A stretch of 64,000 nt of DNA from Cupriavidus sp. WGlv3. GTDB taxonomy: Bacteria; Pseudomonadota; Gammaproteobacteria; Burkholderiales; Burkholderiaceae. The stretch's first letter is position 1. The number at the start of each line of letters is the position of its first letter. Below, piece by piece: positions 28,843 through 38,039 of this stretch. The stretch is taken from positions 62,001 to 126,000 of the forward strand of contig NZ_JALHRX010000010.1 of assembly GCF_023952475.1 (NCBI RefSeq), given 5' to 3'. The position numbers were made by a program, and so were the translations under genes. The notes beneath the pieces are model-generated. The model did not search any database and was not told the origin of the DNA. It saw nothing but the letters and a program-made list of their open reading frames with translations.

Positions 28843-29892
28843 ATGTCCAAGAAGAATTCCGGCAAGCGGCCGGGCCCGGTGGTCCTCGATGTCGTCGGCA
28901 AGCAGGTCGACGCGGAAGACGCGCGCCGCATCGCGCATCCGCTCACCGGCGGCGTGATCCTGTTCGCGCGCAATTTCGAATCGCGCGCCCAACTGCAGGC
29001 GCTGACGCGCGCGATCCGCGCGGTGCGCGACGACGTGCTGATCTGCATCGACCATGAAGGCGGCCGCGTGCAGCGCTGCAAGACCGACGGCTTTACCCAC
29101 CTGCCGGCGATGCACCGCCTGGGCGAACTATGGGAACGCGATGTGCTGGCCGCGACCAAGGCCGCGGTCGCCTGCGGCTACGTGCTGGCCGCCGAGCTGC
29201 GCGCCTGCGATATCGACCTGAGCTTCACCCCGGTGCTGGACCTCGACTACGGCCGCAGCGCCGTGATCGGCGACCGCGCCTTCCACGCCGACCCGCGCGT
29301 GGTGTCGATGCTGGCCGGCCACCTGAACCACGGCCTGCTGCTGGCGGGCATGAGCAACTGCGGCAAGCATTTTCCCGGCCACGGCTACGTCGAGGCGGAT
29401 TCGCACGTGGCGATCCCGGTCGACGAACGCACGCTGGACCAGATCCTGGGCCAGGACGCGCGCCCGTATGAATGGCTGGGCCTGTCGCTGTCATCGGTGA
29501 TGCCGGCGCACGTGATCTACCCCAAGGTCGACCCCAGCCCGGCCGGCTTCTCGCGCTACTGGCTGCAGGACGTGCTGCGCGCGCAGCTGGGCTTCGAGGG
29601 CGTGATCTTCAGCGACGACCTCAGCATGGAAGGCGCCAGCGTCGCCGGCACCGTCACCGAGGCCGCGCGCGCCGCGCTGGGCGCGGGCTGCGACATGGTG
29701 CTGATCTGCAACCACCCGGACCGCGCCGACCAGTTGCTGAGCGAGCTCGACGTCGAGATCGGCAAGGCCTCGCAGCGCCGCATCCGCAAGCTGTTCGCGC
29801 GCCGCAAGCCGCTCGACTGGAACAAGCTGCAGCAGGAAGGTGAGTACCGCGCCGCGCTGCGCACGCTGAAGGAACACGAGCTGATCGCCTGA
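28843..29892 (+). CDS. nagZ: Beta-N-acetylhexosaminidase NagZ
   Basis: Cytoplasmic GH3 enzyme of peptidoglycan recycling that removes GlcNAc from anhydro-muropeptides. 349 residues from the ATG at 28843; a GTG at 28825 overlapping the acpS stop would add six residues. ICIDHEGGRVQR, the KHFPGHG loop with the catalytic histidine, and FSDDLSMEGA with the aspartate nucleophile are visible. There is no signal peptide, as expected. A strong bidirectional terminator follows before the convergent efp. Confidence 0.94.
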   Translation: MSKKNSGKRPGPVVLDVVGKQVDAEDARRIAHPLTGGVILFARNFESRAQLQALTRAIRAVRDDVLICIDHEGGRVQRCKTDGFTHLPAMHRLGELWERDVLAATKAAVACGYVLAAELRACDIDLSFTPVLDLDYGRSAVIGDRAFHADPRVVSMLAGHLNHGLLLAGMSNCGKHFPGHGYVEADSHVAIPVDERTLDQILGQDARPYEWLGLSLSSVMPAHVIYPKVDPSPAGFSRYWLQDVLRAQLGFEGVIFSDDLSMEGASVAGTVTEAARAALGAGCDMVLICNHPDRADQLLSELDVEIGKASQRRIRKLFARRKPLDWNKLQQEGEYRAALRTLKEHELIA

Positions 29893-29907
29893 ACGGCGTG
29901 AAGTGCG

Positions 29908-29945
29908 CAAACAAAAATGGCAGCCTCGGCTGCCATTTTTGTTTG
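29908..29945. terminator. Bidirectional terminator between nagZ and efp
   Basis: Palindrome with a 15-base stem around TCG (core AAAATGGCAGCC / GGCTGCCATTTT), A-rich on one side and T-rich on the other, so it can end both convergent transcripts. Confidence 0.88.
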
Positions 29946-29980
29946 CCCGCCCCGCGTTGAAGCGGGGCCAGACCAGCGCC

Positions 29981-30541
29981 TTAGTTGGCGCGGCTGCGGT
30001 ATTCGCCGGTGCGGGTGTCGATTTCGATCTTGTCGCCGATGTTGCAGAACAGCGGCACTTGCAGTTCGAAGCCGGTGTTGATCTTGGCGCCCTTGAGCAC
30101 CTTGCCCGACGAGGTGTCGCCCTTGACGGCCGGCTCGGTGTAGACGATCTCGCGGACCAGCGTGGTCGGCATTTCGACCGAGATGGCCTTGTCGTTGTAG
30201 AACACGACTTCAACGTTCATGCCGTCCTCGAGGTAGTTCAGCGAGTCACCCATGCTGTCCTGCTCGACTTCGTACTGGTTGTAGTCGGCGTCCATGAACA
30301 CGTACATCGGGTCAGCGAAGTACGAGTAGGTGCATTCGCGGCGCTCGAGCACCACCACTTCGAACTTGTCGTCGGCCTTGAACACCGACTCGCCCGGTGC
30401 GTCCGTCAGCAGGTTCTTGTACTTCATCTTGACCACAGCGGCGTTGCGGCCCGACTTGTTGTACTCGGCCTTCTGCACGACCATCGGATCGCCGCCGATC
30501 ATGAACACGTTACCGACGCGGAGTTCCTGTGCGATTTTCAT
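29981..30541 (-). CDS. efp: Elongation factor P, arginine-32 type
   Basis: Relieves ribosome stalling at polyproline. 186 residues with the three-barrel EF-P architecture. The loop that enters the ribosome reads KSGRNAA with Arg at position 32 rather than Lys, the type that is rhamnosylated by EarP in beta- and some gammaproteobacteria. The earP gene is adjacent upstream on the same strand, which supports this. The ATG at 30541 lies about 10 bases downstream of CAGGAAATC. About 200 bases separate it from earP, so it may have its own promoter. Confidence 0.97.
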   Translation of the reverse strand: MKIAQELRVGNVFMIGGDPMVVQKAEYNKSGRNAAVVKMKYKNLLTDAPGESVFKADDKFEVVVLERRECTYSYFADPMYVFMDADYNQYEVEQDSMGDSLNYLEDGMNVEVVFYNDKAISVEMPTTLVREIVYTEPAVKGDTSSGKVLKGAKINTGFELQVPLFCNIGDKIEIDTRTGEYRSRAN

Positions 30542-30745
30542 CTGAACTGATTTCCTGAAAAATAAAGTCTAGGAATTTGGAATGGCGAAGGCGCGCTGCC
30601 GGCGTGCCCGCGGTAAGCCCGCGAGAGCCCGGATCCACGCGCTCGCGACCCCGTGCCCAGCTTGCTTTAGGTCATTGCCCCGCGTGGTGGTTCACGCCCG
30701 GCAAGACCCTGGTTCTCCGGCCCGGTCGCCATTTGGATCAACCGG

Positions 30746-31909
30746 TTATTTTACCTGATTTTCGCAAAACGCCACCAGGTTGGCGGCAAGGTCGCCGGGA
30801 TGCTGCAAACGTCGCTCCCAGCGCGGCGCGATCCCCGCAAGTGCCGGCAGCTGCGCCCTCAGCCGCGGCCAGTCGGGCGCATTGCCGTAGCCGTTCCAGG
30901 CGTGCCAGAAATCGGCCAGCGCGGCGGCGGCTGCCGGCGCCACGCCGCTCTTCGAGAAGAGCCCCAGCCAGGCATCGAGCTTGACCCGGTGGGCCTCGTC
31001 GTCCTGCGGATAAATGTGCCAGATCAGCGGCCGCGCCGCCCACTGCGCGCGCACGAAGGAGTCTTCGCCGCGCACGAAATTGAGGTCGCAGGCCCACAGC
31101 AGTTCGTCATAGTGTTCCTGCCGCACGAACGGGATGGCCTGCACGCACAGACTGCCGCGCGCGACCGGTCGGCCCGGCTCCAGCGGGGCTCCCAGCCACT
31201 CTGCCACCTGGCCTGCCGCCAGGCCGGCCGGCACCAGGCAATGGACGGCCTCGCTGCCGTCGCGCCATTGCTCCAGCAGCGCCGGCAGCGCGGGGTTGCG
31301 GTAGGCGAACAGGCTGACGCGCAGCGCGTCGGTCAGCGGCGTCGCGCCCAGTCGGTGCCATAGTGATGCCTGTGCCGCCGCGCCGTCGAGGAACGAGGCG
31401 CGTTGCGCGCCCAGCATCGATTCACGCAGCAGCCCGCCGGTGCCGGGCTCGAAGCCGGGGAAGAAGAAGTGCTTGACCAGTGGCAGGCGTGGGTGGGGCG
31501 AGGGCATCGCGTGATGTTCGCGCACCCACGCTTCGGCGCTCAGGTACTCCAGGTTGATCCATGCGGGTTTGGACGCGCGCGCCGCCATGCGCTCGAGGAA
31601 CGCCGGCGGCAGGTGGCAGGCGAAGGCTTCGATGACGGCATCGTTCGGGACGGCCTCGGCGGTGCCGTCGGCTTCGCCGGCCGCGGCGGCCGGATGCCAG
31701 GGCCGAATTTCCACGCCGGCAAGGTGCTGGACCGCCGCGGCGGTGTCCAGCTCCGGCGCCAGCCGGGTGAAGCTGGCCAGGTCGTCGACCCACAGCCGCA
31801 CCGCGTGCCCGTGCTCCTGCGCCAGCTGGCGGGCCAGCCGCCAGCAGACGCCGATGTCGCCGAAGTTGTCGATCACGGTGCAGAAGATGTCCCAGGAGCG
31901 GATAGGCAT
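30746..31909 (-). CDS. earP: Protein-arginine rhamnosyltransferase EarP
   Basis: Transfers rhamnose from dTDP-beta-L-rhamnose to Arg32 of EF-P, activating it. 387 residues, GT-B fold. The N-terminal TVIDNFGDIGVCWRLARQLA (residues 11-30) carries the family's catalytic aspartates (DNFGDIG). The C-terminal half has NFVRGEDSFVRAQW and WHIYPQDDEAHRVKLDAWL, the donor-binding segment. It lies upstream of efp on the same strand and is divergent from uvrC. The Arg32 substrate encoded next door makes the assignment strong. Confidence 0.95.
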   Translation of the reverse strand: MPIRSWDIFCTVIDNFGDIGVCWRLARQLAQEHGHAVRLWVDDLASFTRLAPELDTAAAVQHLAGVEIRPWHPAAAAGEADGTAEAVPNDAVIEAFACHLPPAFLERMAARASKPAWINLEYLSAEAWVREHHAMPSPHPRLPLVKHFFFPGFEPGTGGLLRESMLGAQRASFLDGAAAQASLWHRLGATPLTDALRVSLFAYRNPALPALLEQWRDGSEAVHCLVPAGLAAGQVAEWLGAPLEPGRPVARGSLCVQAIPFVRQEHYDELLWACDLNFVRGEDSFVRAQWAARPLIWHIYPQDDEAHRVKLDAWLGLFSKSGVAPAAAAALADFWHAWNGYGNAPDWPRLRAQLPALAGIAPRWERRLQHPGDLAANLVAFCENQVK

Positions 31910-32015
31910 GAGAGGTGGAGGGCAGCGGGGCGCGCGGTTGAATTGCTCTAAACTTGCGATTTTAGAGGCCGCGCGGCATTGACGTGCGCCGGTCCGCAGC
32001 GGTCATCGTCCCCAC

Positions 32016-34112
32016 ATGTCAGACCAGCAACCCGATTCTCAGAAACCCGCCGACGAGGTACCGGCCGAGACGCACGCCGAGATGCCTTCCGCTGCGCCAG
32101 CCGAAACGCAGGCTGAAGCGCCGGCTGAAGCCCTGGCCGAGGCTCCGGCCGAGCCCTTTGACGCCCGCCCGGTCATCTCGCGCCTGCCCGGCCTGCCCGG
32201 CGTCTACCGCTATTTCGACGCGAACGGCAACGTGCTCTATGTGGGCAAGGCGCGCGACCTGAAGAAGCGGGTGTCGAGCTACTTCAACAAGACCCAGCTG
32301 TCGCCGCGCATCGCGATGATGGTGTCGCGCATCACGCGCATCGAGACCACGGTGGTGCGCACCGAGGCCGAGGCGCTGCTGCTCGAGAACAACCTGATCA
32401 AGGCGCTGGCGCCGCGCTACAACATCCTGTTCCGCGACGACAAGTCGTACCCGTTCCTGAAGCTGACCGGGCACCGCTTCCCGCGCATGGCTTACTACCG
32501 CGGCGCGACCGACCGCAAGCACCAGTATTTCGGCCCGTTCCCTAGTGCCTACGCGGTGCGCGAGAGCATGCAGATCCTGCAGAAGGTGTTCCAGCTGCGC
32601 ACCTGCGAGGACACCGTCTTCAACAACCGCACGCGGCCGTGCCTGCTGCACCAGATCCACCGCTGTACCGGGCCGTGCGTCAACGCCATCAGCGAGGACG
32701 ACTACGCGCGCGATGTCGCCAACGCGGCGCGCTTCCTGCAAGGGCGCCAGAGCGAGGTGCTGGAAGGCCTGCAGGGCAAGATGGAGCAGCACGCCGAGCG
32801 CCTGGAATTCGAGCAGGCGGCGGCGGTGCGCGACCAGATCGCGGCGCTGTCGACCGTGCTCAAGCGCCAGGCGGTGGAAGAGGTGGGCGGTCAGGCGCGC
32901 GACATCGACGTGCTGGCGGTTGCGGTCGAGGGTGGCCGCGCCTGCGTCAACCTGGCGATGGTGCGCGGCGGGCGCCACCTGGGCGACAAGGCCTACTTCC
33001 CGGCCCATGCGGACGAGGCGGCGATGATCGTCGAGGATGCCGACGAGCGCGCCGAGGAGAACACCGACGAGTCCGGCGCCCCGGACGCAACACTGCCGCT
33101 GACGGTGGACCGCATTGCCACGCGCGTGCTGTCGGCCTTCATGGTGCAGCACTACCTGGAGCAGCCGGCGCCGCCCATCGTCGTGGTCAGCCATGTGCCG
33201 GACGATGGCGCGGTGCTCGAGGCGCTGGCGCTGCACGCCGGGCGCAAGGTCGCGCTGGTGCGGCAGCCGCAGGGCCAGCGCAAGATCTGGCTGGAAATGG
33301 CGCAGCAGGGCGCGGCGCTGGCGCTGTCGCGCCGCCTGGCCGAACAGGGCAGCCAGGAAGCGCGTACGCGCGCGCTGGCGGAAACCATCGGGCTGGACCT
33401 GGAAGACCTGGCGCTGCTGCGCGTCGAATGCTTCGACATCAGCCATACCGCCGGCGAGGCCACGCAGGCGTCGTGCGTGGTCTACCACCACCACGACATG
33501 CAGAACAGCGAATACCGTCGCTATAACATCCAGGACATCATCCCGGGCGACGACTACGCGGCGATGCGACAGGTGCTGACGCGGCGCTACCAGAAGCTGG
33601 TCGAACAGATCCAGGAAGACGGCGGCACGGAAGGTGGCATGGAAGGCGGCAGCGAAGTCGCGGCGCTGGTGCCGCAGATCGTGTTGATCGACGGCGGCAA
33701 GGGCCAGGTCGAGGTGGCGCGGCAGGTGTTCGAGGAGCTGGGTCTGGACATCGGCCTGCTGGTCGGCGTCGCCAAGGGCGAGGGCCGCAAGGTGGGCCTG
33801 GAAACGCTGGTGTTTGCCGATGGCCGCCCCGCGCTGGAACTGGGCCAGGGCAGTGCCGCACTGATGCTGGTGGCGCAGATCCGCGACGAGGCGCACCGCT
33901 TTGCCATCACCGGCATGCGCGCGCGCCGCGCCAAAACGCGTACTACCTCGCGGCTGGAAGAGATCGAGGGCATCGGCGCGCGCCGGCGTCAGAAGCTTCT
34001 GACCCGCTTCGGTGGCCTGCGCGGCGTGATGGCCGCGAGCATCGACGAACTGGCCAGCGTCGAGGGCATTTCGCGCGGCCTTGCCGAGGAAATCTACCGG
34101 CAGCTGCACTGA
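32016..34112 (+). CDS. uvrC: Excinuclease ABC subunit C
   Basis: Nuclease of nucleotide-excision repair making the 3' and 5' incisions. 698 residues, longer than the about 610 of E. coli. Residues 1-48 are a Pro/Ala/Glu extension with repeated PAE(A/T) units; the GIY-YIG domain follows ([20 protein letters not shown]), then UvrB-binding residues in [15 protein letters not shown], the RNase H-like domain ([16 protein letters not shown]) and two helix-hairpin-helix motifs at the end. Two acidic or Gly-rich insertions (about 345 and 530) account for the rest of the extra length. pgsA follows. Confidence 0.96.
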   Translation: MSDQQPDSQKPADEVPAETHAEMPSAAPAETQAEAPAEALAEAPAEPFDARPVISRLPGLPGVYRYFDANGNVLYVGKARDLKKRVSSYFNKTQLSPRIAMMVSRITRIETTVVRTEAEALLLENNLIKALAPRYNILFRDDKSYPFLKLTGHRFPRMAYYRGATDRKHQYFGPFPSAYAVRESMQILQKVFQLRTCEDTVFNNRTRPCLLHQIHRCTGPCVNAISEDDYARDVANAARFLQGRQSEVLEGLQGKMEQHAERLEFEQAAAVRDQIAALSTVLKRQAVEEVGGQARDIDVLAVAVEGGRACVNLAMVRGGRHLGDKAYFPAHADEAAMIVEDADERAEENTDESGAPDATLPLTVDRIATRVLSAFMVQHYLEQPAPPIVVVSHVPDDGAVLEALALHAGRKVALVRQPQGQRKIWLEMAQQGAALALSRRLAEQGSQEARTRALAETIGLDLEDLALLRVECFDISHTAGEATQASCVVYHHHDMQNSEYRRYNIQDIIPGDDYAAMRQVLTRRYQKLVEQIQEDGGTEGGMEGGSEVAALVPQIVLIDGGKGQVEVARQVFEELGLDIGLLVGVAKGEGRKVGLETLVFADGRPALELGQGSAALMLVAQIRDEAHRFAITGMRARRAKTRTTSRLEEIEGIGARRRQKLLTRFGGLRGVMAASIDELASVEGISRGLAEEIYRQLH

Positions 34113-34227
34113 CCGCGCCCGCCGTGACCGGCGGCGGGCCGGCACGCCAATCGCCGGAAATGCTCGATTGCCCCGAAATCGGCGACAATCGCAGGATTGG
34201 TTACCGTCCCCCCGCCGTCCGAGTTCC

Positions 34228-34827
34228 ATGCCCTTCAATATCCCGATCCTGCTGACCTGGCTTCGCGTCGCCATGATTCCACTGGTGGTGGGGGTCTTCT
34301 ACCTGCCCGACGCCTGGCTGCCGATGCACACCAAGAACCTGACTGCGGCGGCGTTCTTCATCATCGCGGCGGTGACGGACTGGCTGGACGGCTTCCTCGC
34401 GCGGCGCTGGAACCAGACCTCGTCGTTCGGCGCATTCCTGGACCCGGTTGCCGACAAGCTGATGGTGACCGCGGCGCTGCTGTCGCTGCTGGCGCTGGAC
34501 CGCGTCACCGATCTGATCGCGCTGGTCATCATCGGGCGCGAGATCACGATTTCGGCGCTGCGCGAGTGGATGGCGCAGATCGGCGCCTCCAAGAGCGTCG
34601 CGGTGAATTTCCTCGGCAAGCTCAAGACCACGGCGCAGATGGTGGCGATTCCGCTGCTGTTGTTCAGCGACCGCCTGTTCGGCTTCGATGCCCATCTGCT
34701 CGGCACCTGGATGATTTACGTGGCGGCGGTGCTGACGTTGTGGTCGATGATCTACTACATGAAGCTGGCGTGGCCGCAGATCCGCGAACGCAGCAACATG
34801 GTGGCGCGCGCAGGCGCGCCGAAATGA
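34228..34827 (+). CDS. pgsA: CDP-diacylglycerol--glycerol-3-phosphate 3-phosphatidyltransferase
   Basis: Committed step of phosphatidylglycerol synthesis in the inner membrane. 199 residues with about five membrane helices. The CDP-alcohol phosphotransferase motif is complete: DG-x2-AR-x8-G-x3-D-x3-D runs from DWLDGFLARR through FGAFLDPVADK. Start ATG at 34228 gives MPFNIPILLTWLRV; the frame upstream of it is not family-like. uvrC-pgsA adjacency is common, and tRNA genes follow. Confidence 0.95.
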   Translation: MPFNIPILLTWLRVAMIPLVVGVFYLPDAWLPMHTKNLTAAAFFIIAAVTDWLDGFLARRWNQTSSFGAFLDPVADKLMVTAALLSLLALDRVTDLIALVIIGREITISALREWMAQIGASKSVAVNFLGKLKTTAQMVAIPLLLFSDRLFGFDAHLLGTWMIYVAAVLTLWSMIYYMKLAWPQIRERSNMVARAGAPK

Positions 34828-34847
34828 AAAGAAAATCGAAAAAGTGG

Positions 34848-34876
34848 TTGACGGGGAGGGCAGTTCTTTGCATAAT
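34848..34876 (+). promoter_or_regulatory. tRNA operon promoter
   Basis: TTGACG (34848-34853), 17-base spacer, CATAAT (34871-34876). A leader of about 115 bases precedes the first tRNA-Gly. Confidence 0.75.
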
Positions 34877-34998
34877 CTCATTCTCGTTGCTGACGACGCA
34901 AGCGAAAGCAGCGAGATAAGGTGGGTTTAGCGCAAGATGTTGTGAGATATCTGCGTTTTGCGGCATAAAACGCCTTGATTCGATTTTAGTAGTGCCCT

Positions 34999-35074
34999 GC
35001 GGGAGTAGCTCAGTTGGTAGAGCGCAACCTTGCCAAGGTTGAGGTCGCGAGTTCGAGACTCGTCTCCCGCTCCA
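34999..35074 (+). tRNA. tRNA-Gly(GCC), copy 1
   Basis: 76-nt cloverleaf with GCGGGAG acceptor pairing with CTCCCGC, D-arm AGCTCAGTTGGTAGAGC, anticodon loop TTGCCAA (GCC), T-arm GTTCGAGA and encoded CCA. Identical in sequence to the second copy 60 bases downstream. Confidence 0.97.
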
Positions 35075-35134
35075 GGTCAAGTCAGGTCCGGCAGCGTGGT
35101 CATCGCGGTGCGGGGCTGGCAGTCAAAGTTGTAT

Positions 35135-35210
35135 GCGGGAGTAGCTCAGTTGGTAGAGCGCAACCTTGCCAAGGTTGAGGTCGCGAGTTCGAGACTCGTC
35201 TCCCGCTCCA
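35135..35210 (+). tRNA. tRNA-Gly(GCC), copy 2
   Basis: Exact 76-nt duplicate of the preceding tRNA-Gly, with encoded CCA. The spacers are unrelated, so the duplicated unit is the tRNA itself. An intrinsic terminator-like hairpin follows within 10 bases. Confidence 0.97.
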
Positions 35211-35216
35211 ATCCCC

Positions 35217-35246
35217 AAAGGGAAGCCACGCTTCCCTTTTTGTTTG
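35217..35246 (+). terminator. Terminator-like hairpin after tRNA-Gly
   Basis: AAGGGAAGC-CAC-GCTTCCCTT followed by TTTTGTTT. It may end part of the transcripts before tRNA-Cys. Confidence 0.75.
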
Positions 35247-35309
35247 GGTTGATCGCCGCACTGCGGCAGCCGCGGCTGAATGCGGATACAATCCAGCAGC
35301 ACGTCACCT

Positions 35310-35383
35310 GGCGGGGTGGCAGAGTGGTTATGCAGCGGCCTGCAAAGCCGTGTACGCCGGTTCGATTCCGACCTCCGCCTCCA
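35310..35383 (+). tRNA. tRNA-Cys(GCA)
   Basis: 74-nt cloverleaf with acceptor GGCGGGG pairing with the CCTCCGCC side, anticodon loop CTGCAAA (GCA), T-arm GGTTCGATTCC and encoded CCA. It lies in the same orientation after the two tRNA-Gly genes. Confidence 0.96.
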
Positions 35384-35394
35384 GTTGCAAGCAG

Positions 35395-35423
35395 AACGGC
35401 GCCTTTGGGCGCCGTTTTTGTTT
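35395..35423 (+). terminator. Terminator of the tRNA cluster
   Basis: AACGGCGCC-TTTG-GGCGCCGTT followed by a T run, 12 bases after tRNA-Cys. Confidence 0.85.
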
Positions 35424-35743
35424 CCCCGGGCCGCTTTCATGAACCGGCTGCACCGCCCGGACGTGGCGGGCATGTTACATTACTTCCGTCGTACGCTTTT
35501 CGGGGGGCTCCGCGGCTTGGTCGCGGGGCAGCATGTCAATCGCCATCCCCGATCCGTGACGCGCCGCCGGCGTGTCCGGGGCCGCTGCGGCATTTCCCGT
35601 TCTTCCCCGTTCCGATGCTGCTGCCGATGGTTGCGGCGATTGTCCCGCGCTGACCGCCGGTGCGCGCCGGATGCGCTGTGCCACTTGCCAGGGCAAGGGA
35701 GCGGGTTAGCCGTTCAGCCCCTGACACGAGGAATCCCGCACGC
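35424..35743. other. Gap without a recognisable gene before the antiporter
   Basis: About 320 bases. Several open frames cross it, but none has a ribosome site or protein-like composition, and I see no clear promoter, repeat or RNA. It presumably holds the antiporter promoter and leader; CACGAGGAATCC near 35725 lies too far from the ATG to be its ribosome site. Confidence 0.4.
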
Positions 35744-36976
35744 ATGCATCACGCCACCCCGCTTATCAGTACCATCGTCGGCGGTATCGTCCTGGCCTTT
35801 ATCCTTGGCGCGGTCGCCAGCCGGCTGCGCCTGCCGCCGTTGATCGGCTACCTGTGCGCGGGCATCGTGGTAGGGCCGCATACCCCCGGCTACACCGCCG
35901 ACCAGGCCCTGGCGCCGGAACTGGCCGAGCTGGGCGTGATCCTGCTGATGTTCGGCGTGGGCCTGCATTTCTCGATCAAGGACCTGATGGCAGTCAAGCG
36001 CATCGCAATCCCGGGCGCGGTGGTGCAGATCGGCATCGCCACGCTGATGGGCATGCTGGTGTCGTGGGGCTTCGGCTGGTCGTGGGGGCAGGGGCTGGTG
36101 TACGGGCTGGCGCTATCGGTGGCCAGCACCGTGGTGCTGCTCAAGGCCTTGCAGGAGCGCGACCTGGTGGAATCGCCGCAGGGACGCATCGCCGTAGGCT
36201 GGCTGATCGTCGAAGACCTGGCGATGGTGCTGGCGCTGGTGCTGCTGCCGGCGATGGCGGGGCTGCTGGCCGGCGCGGGCACGGCTTCCGGCGACGCCGG
36301 CCCGGGCACGGGCGAGGTGGTGCTGGCGATCTTCGCCACGCTGGGCAAGGTGGCGGCGTTCGTCGCGGTGATGCTGGTGATCGGCCGCCGCTTTATCCCG
36401 TGGATGCTCGAGCGCATCGTCTGGACCGGCAACCGCGAGATGTTCCGTCTGGGGGTGCTGGCGACGGCGCTGGGCGTGGCCTATGGCGCCTATGCGCTGT
36501 TCGGCGTGTCGTTTGCGCTGGGCGCCTTCTTCGCGGGCATGGTGCTGGCGGAATCCGAATTCAGCCATCGCGCGGCCGAGGAATCGCTGCCGCTGCGTGA
36601 CGCCTTCGCGGTGCTGTTCTTCGTTTCCGTGGGCATGCTGTTCGACCCGATGGTGCTGGTGAACGACCCCTGGGGCGTGCTGGCGACGGTGTTTATCATC
36701 GTGGTCGGCAAGTCGCTGGCGGCGCTGGGCATCGTGCGCGCCTTCGGGCATTCGGGGCAGACCGGCATGACCATTGCCGTCAGCCTGGCGCAGATCGGCG
36801 AGTTTTCGTTCATCCTCGCCAGCCTGGGCGTCTATCTGAAGATCCTGCCGGAGCGCGGCCAGGCGCTGATTCTGGCCGGCGCGCTGCTATCGATCATGCT
36901 CAATCCCGTGCTGTTCCACATGCTCGACCTGTACACCGCGCGCCGCGGCCGGGGCGCGGATCCCCAGCCGGCCTGA
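35744..36976 (+). CDS. CPA2-family monovalent cation:proton antiporter (no RCK domain)
   Basis: 410-residue polytopic membrane protein with about 12 helices, related to the KefB/YbaL/RosB antiporters. Family patterns include PLIGYLCAGIVVGPHTPG, LAELGVILLMFGVGLHFS, the ALSVASTVVLLKAL region and FFAGMVLAESEFSHR. Unlike KefB and YbaL it stops directly after the membrane domain (DLYTARRGRGADPQPA), so the cytosolic TrkA-N/RCK nucleotide-binding module is missing. It may be unregulated by nucleotide or glutathione, or controlled by another subunit. The cation is not predictable. Start ATG at 35744. Confidence 0.85.
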   Translation: MHHATPLISTIVGGIVLAFILGAVASRLRLPPLIGYLCAGIVVGPHTPGYTADQALAPELAELGVILLMFGVGLHFSIKDLMAVKRIAIPGAVVQIGIATLMGMLVSWGFGWSWGQGLVYGLALSVASTVVLLKALQERDLVESPQGRIAVGWLIVEDLAMVLALVLLPAMAGLLAGAGTASGDAGPGTGEVVLAIFATLGKVAAFVAVMLVIGRRFIPWMLERIVWTGNREMFRLGVLATALGVAYGAYALFGVSFALGAFFAGMVLAESEFSHRAAEESLPLRDAFAVLFFVSVGMLFDPMVLVNDPWGVLATVFIIVVGKSLAALGIVRAFGHSGQTGMTIAVSLAQIGEFSFILASLGVYLKILPERGQALILAGALLSIMLNPVLFHMLDLYTARRGRGADPQPA

Positions 36977-36998
36977 GGGGCTTCCTGAGCGGCTTCCT

Positions 36999-37940
36999 TC
37001 AGGCGCCGATGCGCGGCGCCATGGTGCGCAGGTATTCGGTGAACGCCAGCAGACCCTGGGTCGGGAACTTGTCCTGGTGCACCACCAGTTGCAGGGGCCG
37101 GACGATGCGTGGCAGGCCGTCGCGGATCGCCACCAGCGTGCCGCGCTCGAGTTCGTCGCGCACTACGTGCAGCGACAGGCAGCTGACGCCAAAGCCGCTC
37201 ATCACCGCGCGCTTGATGGCCTCGGCATTGCCCAGTTCCAGCGCGAAGCGCAGTTCGCCCAGCAGCGGCACCAGCCGTTCCTCGATCACCTCGCGCGTGC
37301 CCGAGCCGGGCTCGCGCACGATCCACTCGGCATCGCGCAAGGCCACCAGGTCATGGGGCGCCGCGGCCAGCGGATGCGAGGGGCCGACGATCACCACCAT
37401 CTCGTCGTCGCACCAGCGCACGCTGCGCAGGTCGCGTTCATGGCTGGCGCCCTCGACCAGGCCGATATCGGCTTCGAACTGCAACAGCGACTGCAGCACC
37501 TCGCGGGTGTTGCCGATGCGCAGGTCGAGCGTGCATGGCCCGCTGCGCGAGTGGCGGAAACCCGCCAGCAGCGGCGGCAGCATATAGCTGCCGATGGTGT
37601 TGCTGGCGGCGATGCGCAACTGGACCCCGGTCTGGCCGGCAAAGCGCTCCAGCTCTTGCGCCTGGTCAAGCAGCGACAGCGCGCGCGGGAAAAACTGCCG
37701 ACCGGTCTCATTGATGCTGAGACGGCGCGCGATGCGGTCGAACAACGGGCTGTCCAGCGCGCGCTCCAGCTCCGCCAGCGAGGCGCTGACGGCGGACTGC
37801 GACATCGCCAGCGCCTGGGCCGCCGCCATGGTGCTGCCGTGCTGGGCCACCGCCACGAAGACGGACAACTGGCGCAGCGTCAGCCGCAGCGGGCGCTGCT
37901 CCGGCCGCGGCGCGGCAGGCGGGTGAGGGTGTAGGTCCAT
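36999..37940 (-). CDS. LysR-type regulator (YeiE-like), divergent to a YeiH-type transporter
   Basis: 313 residues. The winged helix-turn-helix is near residues 20-80 (LTLRQLSVFVAVAQHGSTMA, then SQSAVSASLAELE), followed by a periplasmic-binding-like effector domain beginning LRIAASNTIGSYMLPPLLAG. The pairing with a divergent YeiH-family gene 100 bases away matches E. coli yeiE/yeiH, so it probably controls that gene and itself. The shared intergenic region has AT-rich stretches (ATATCGAAAATATCAATAAC) suited to LysR boxes. Effector unknown; YeiE of enterics responds to sulfite (family knowledge). Confidence 0.85.
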   Translation of the reverse strand: MDLHPHPPAAPRPEQRPLRLTLRQLSVFVAVAQHGSTMAAAQALAMSQSAVSASLAELERALDSPLFDRIARRLSINETGRQFFPRALSLLDQAQELERFAGQTGVQLRIAASNTIGSYMLPPLLAGFRHSRSGPCTLDLRIGNTREVLQSLLQFEADIGLVEGASHERDLRSVRWCDDEMVVIVGPSHPLAAAPHDLVALRDAEWIVREPGSGTREVIEERLVPLLGELRFALELGNAEAIKRAVMSGFGVSCLSLHVVRDELERGTLVAIRDGLPRIVRPLQLVVHQDKFPTQGLLAFTEYLRTMAPRIGA

Positions 37941-38039
37941 ATCGAAAATATCAATAACGCATAACGATATTACCCGTTTTACGGGTTAGGTGGGCGCCAT
38001 TACGCTTGAGTCACTAAAGCACACCAACCCGAGCCTGCC

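Noticed and set aside
34999-35210. Duplicated tRNA-Gly as an integration scar
   Set aside because: Both copies are full and functional with encoded CCA and only 60 bases apart, which fits an ordinary tandem tRNA gene duplication.
35280-35843. Open frame across tRNA-Cys into the antiporter start
   Set aside because: It reads through a tRNA and a terminator and lacks protein-like features.
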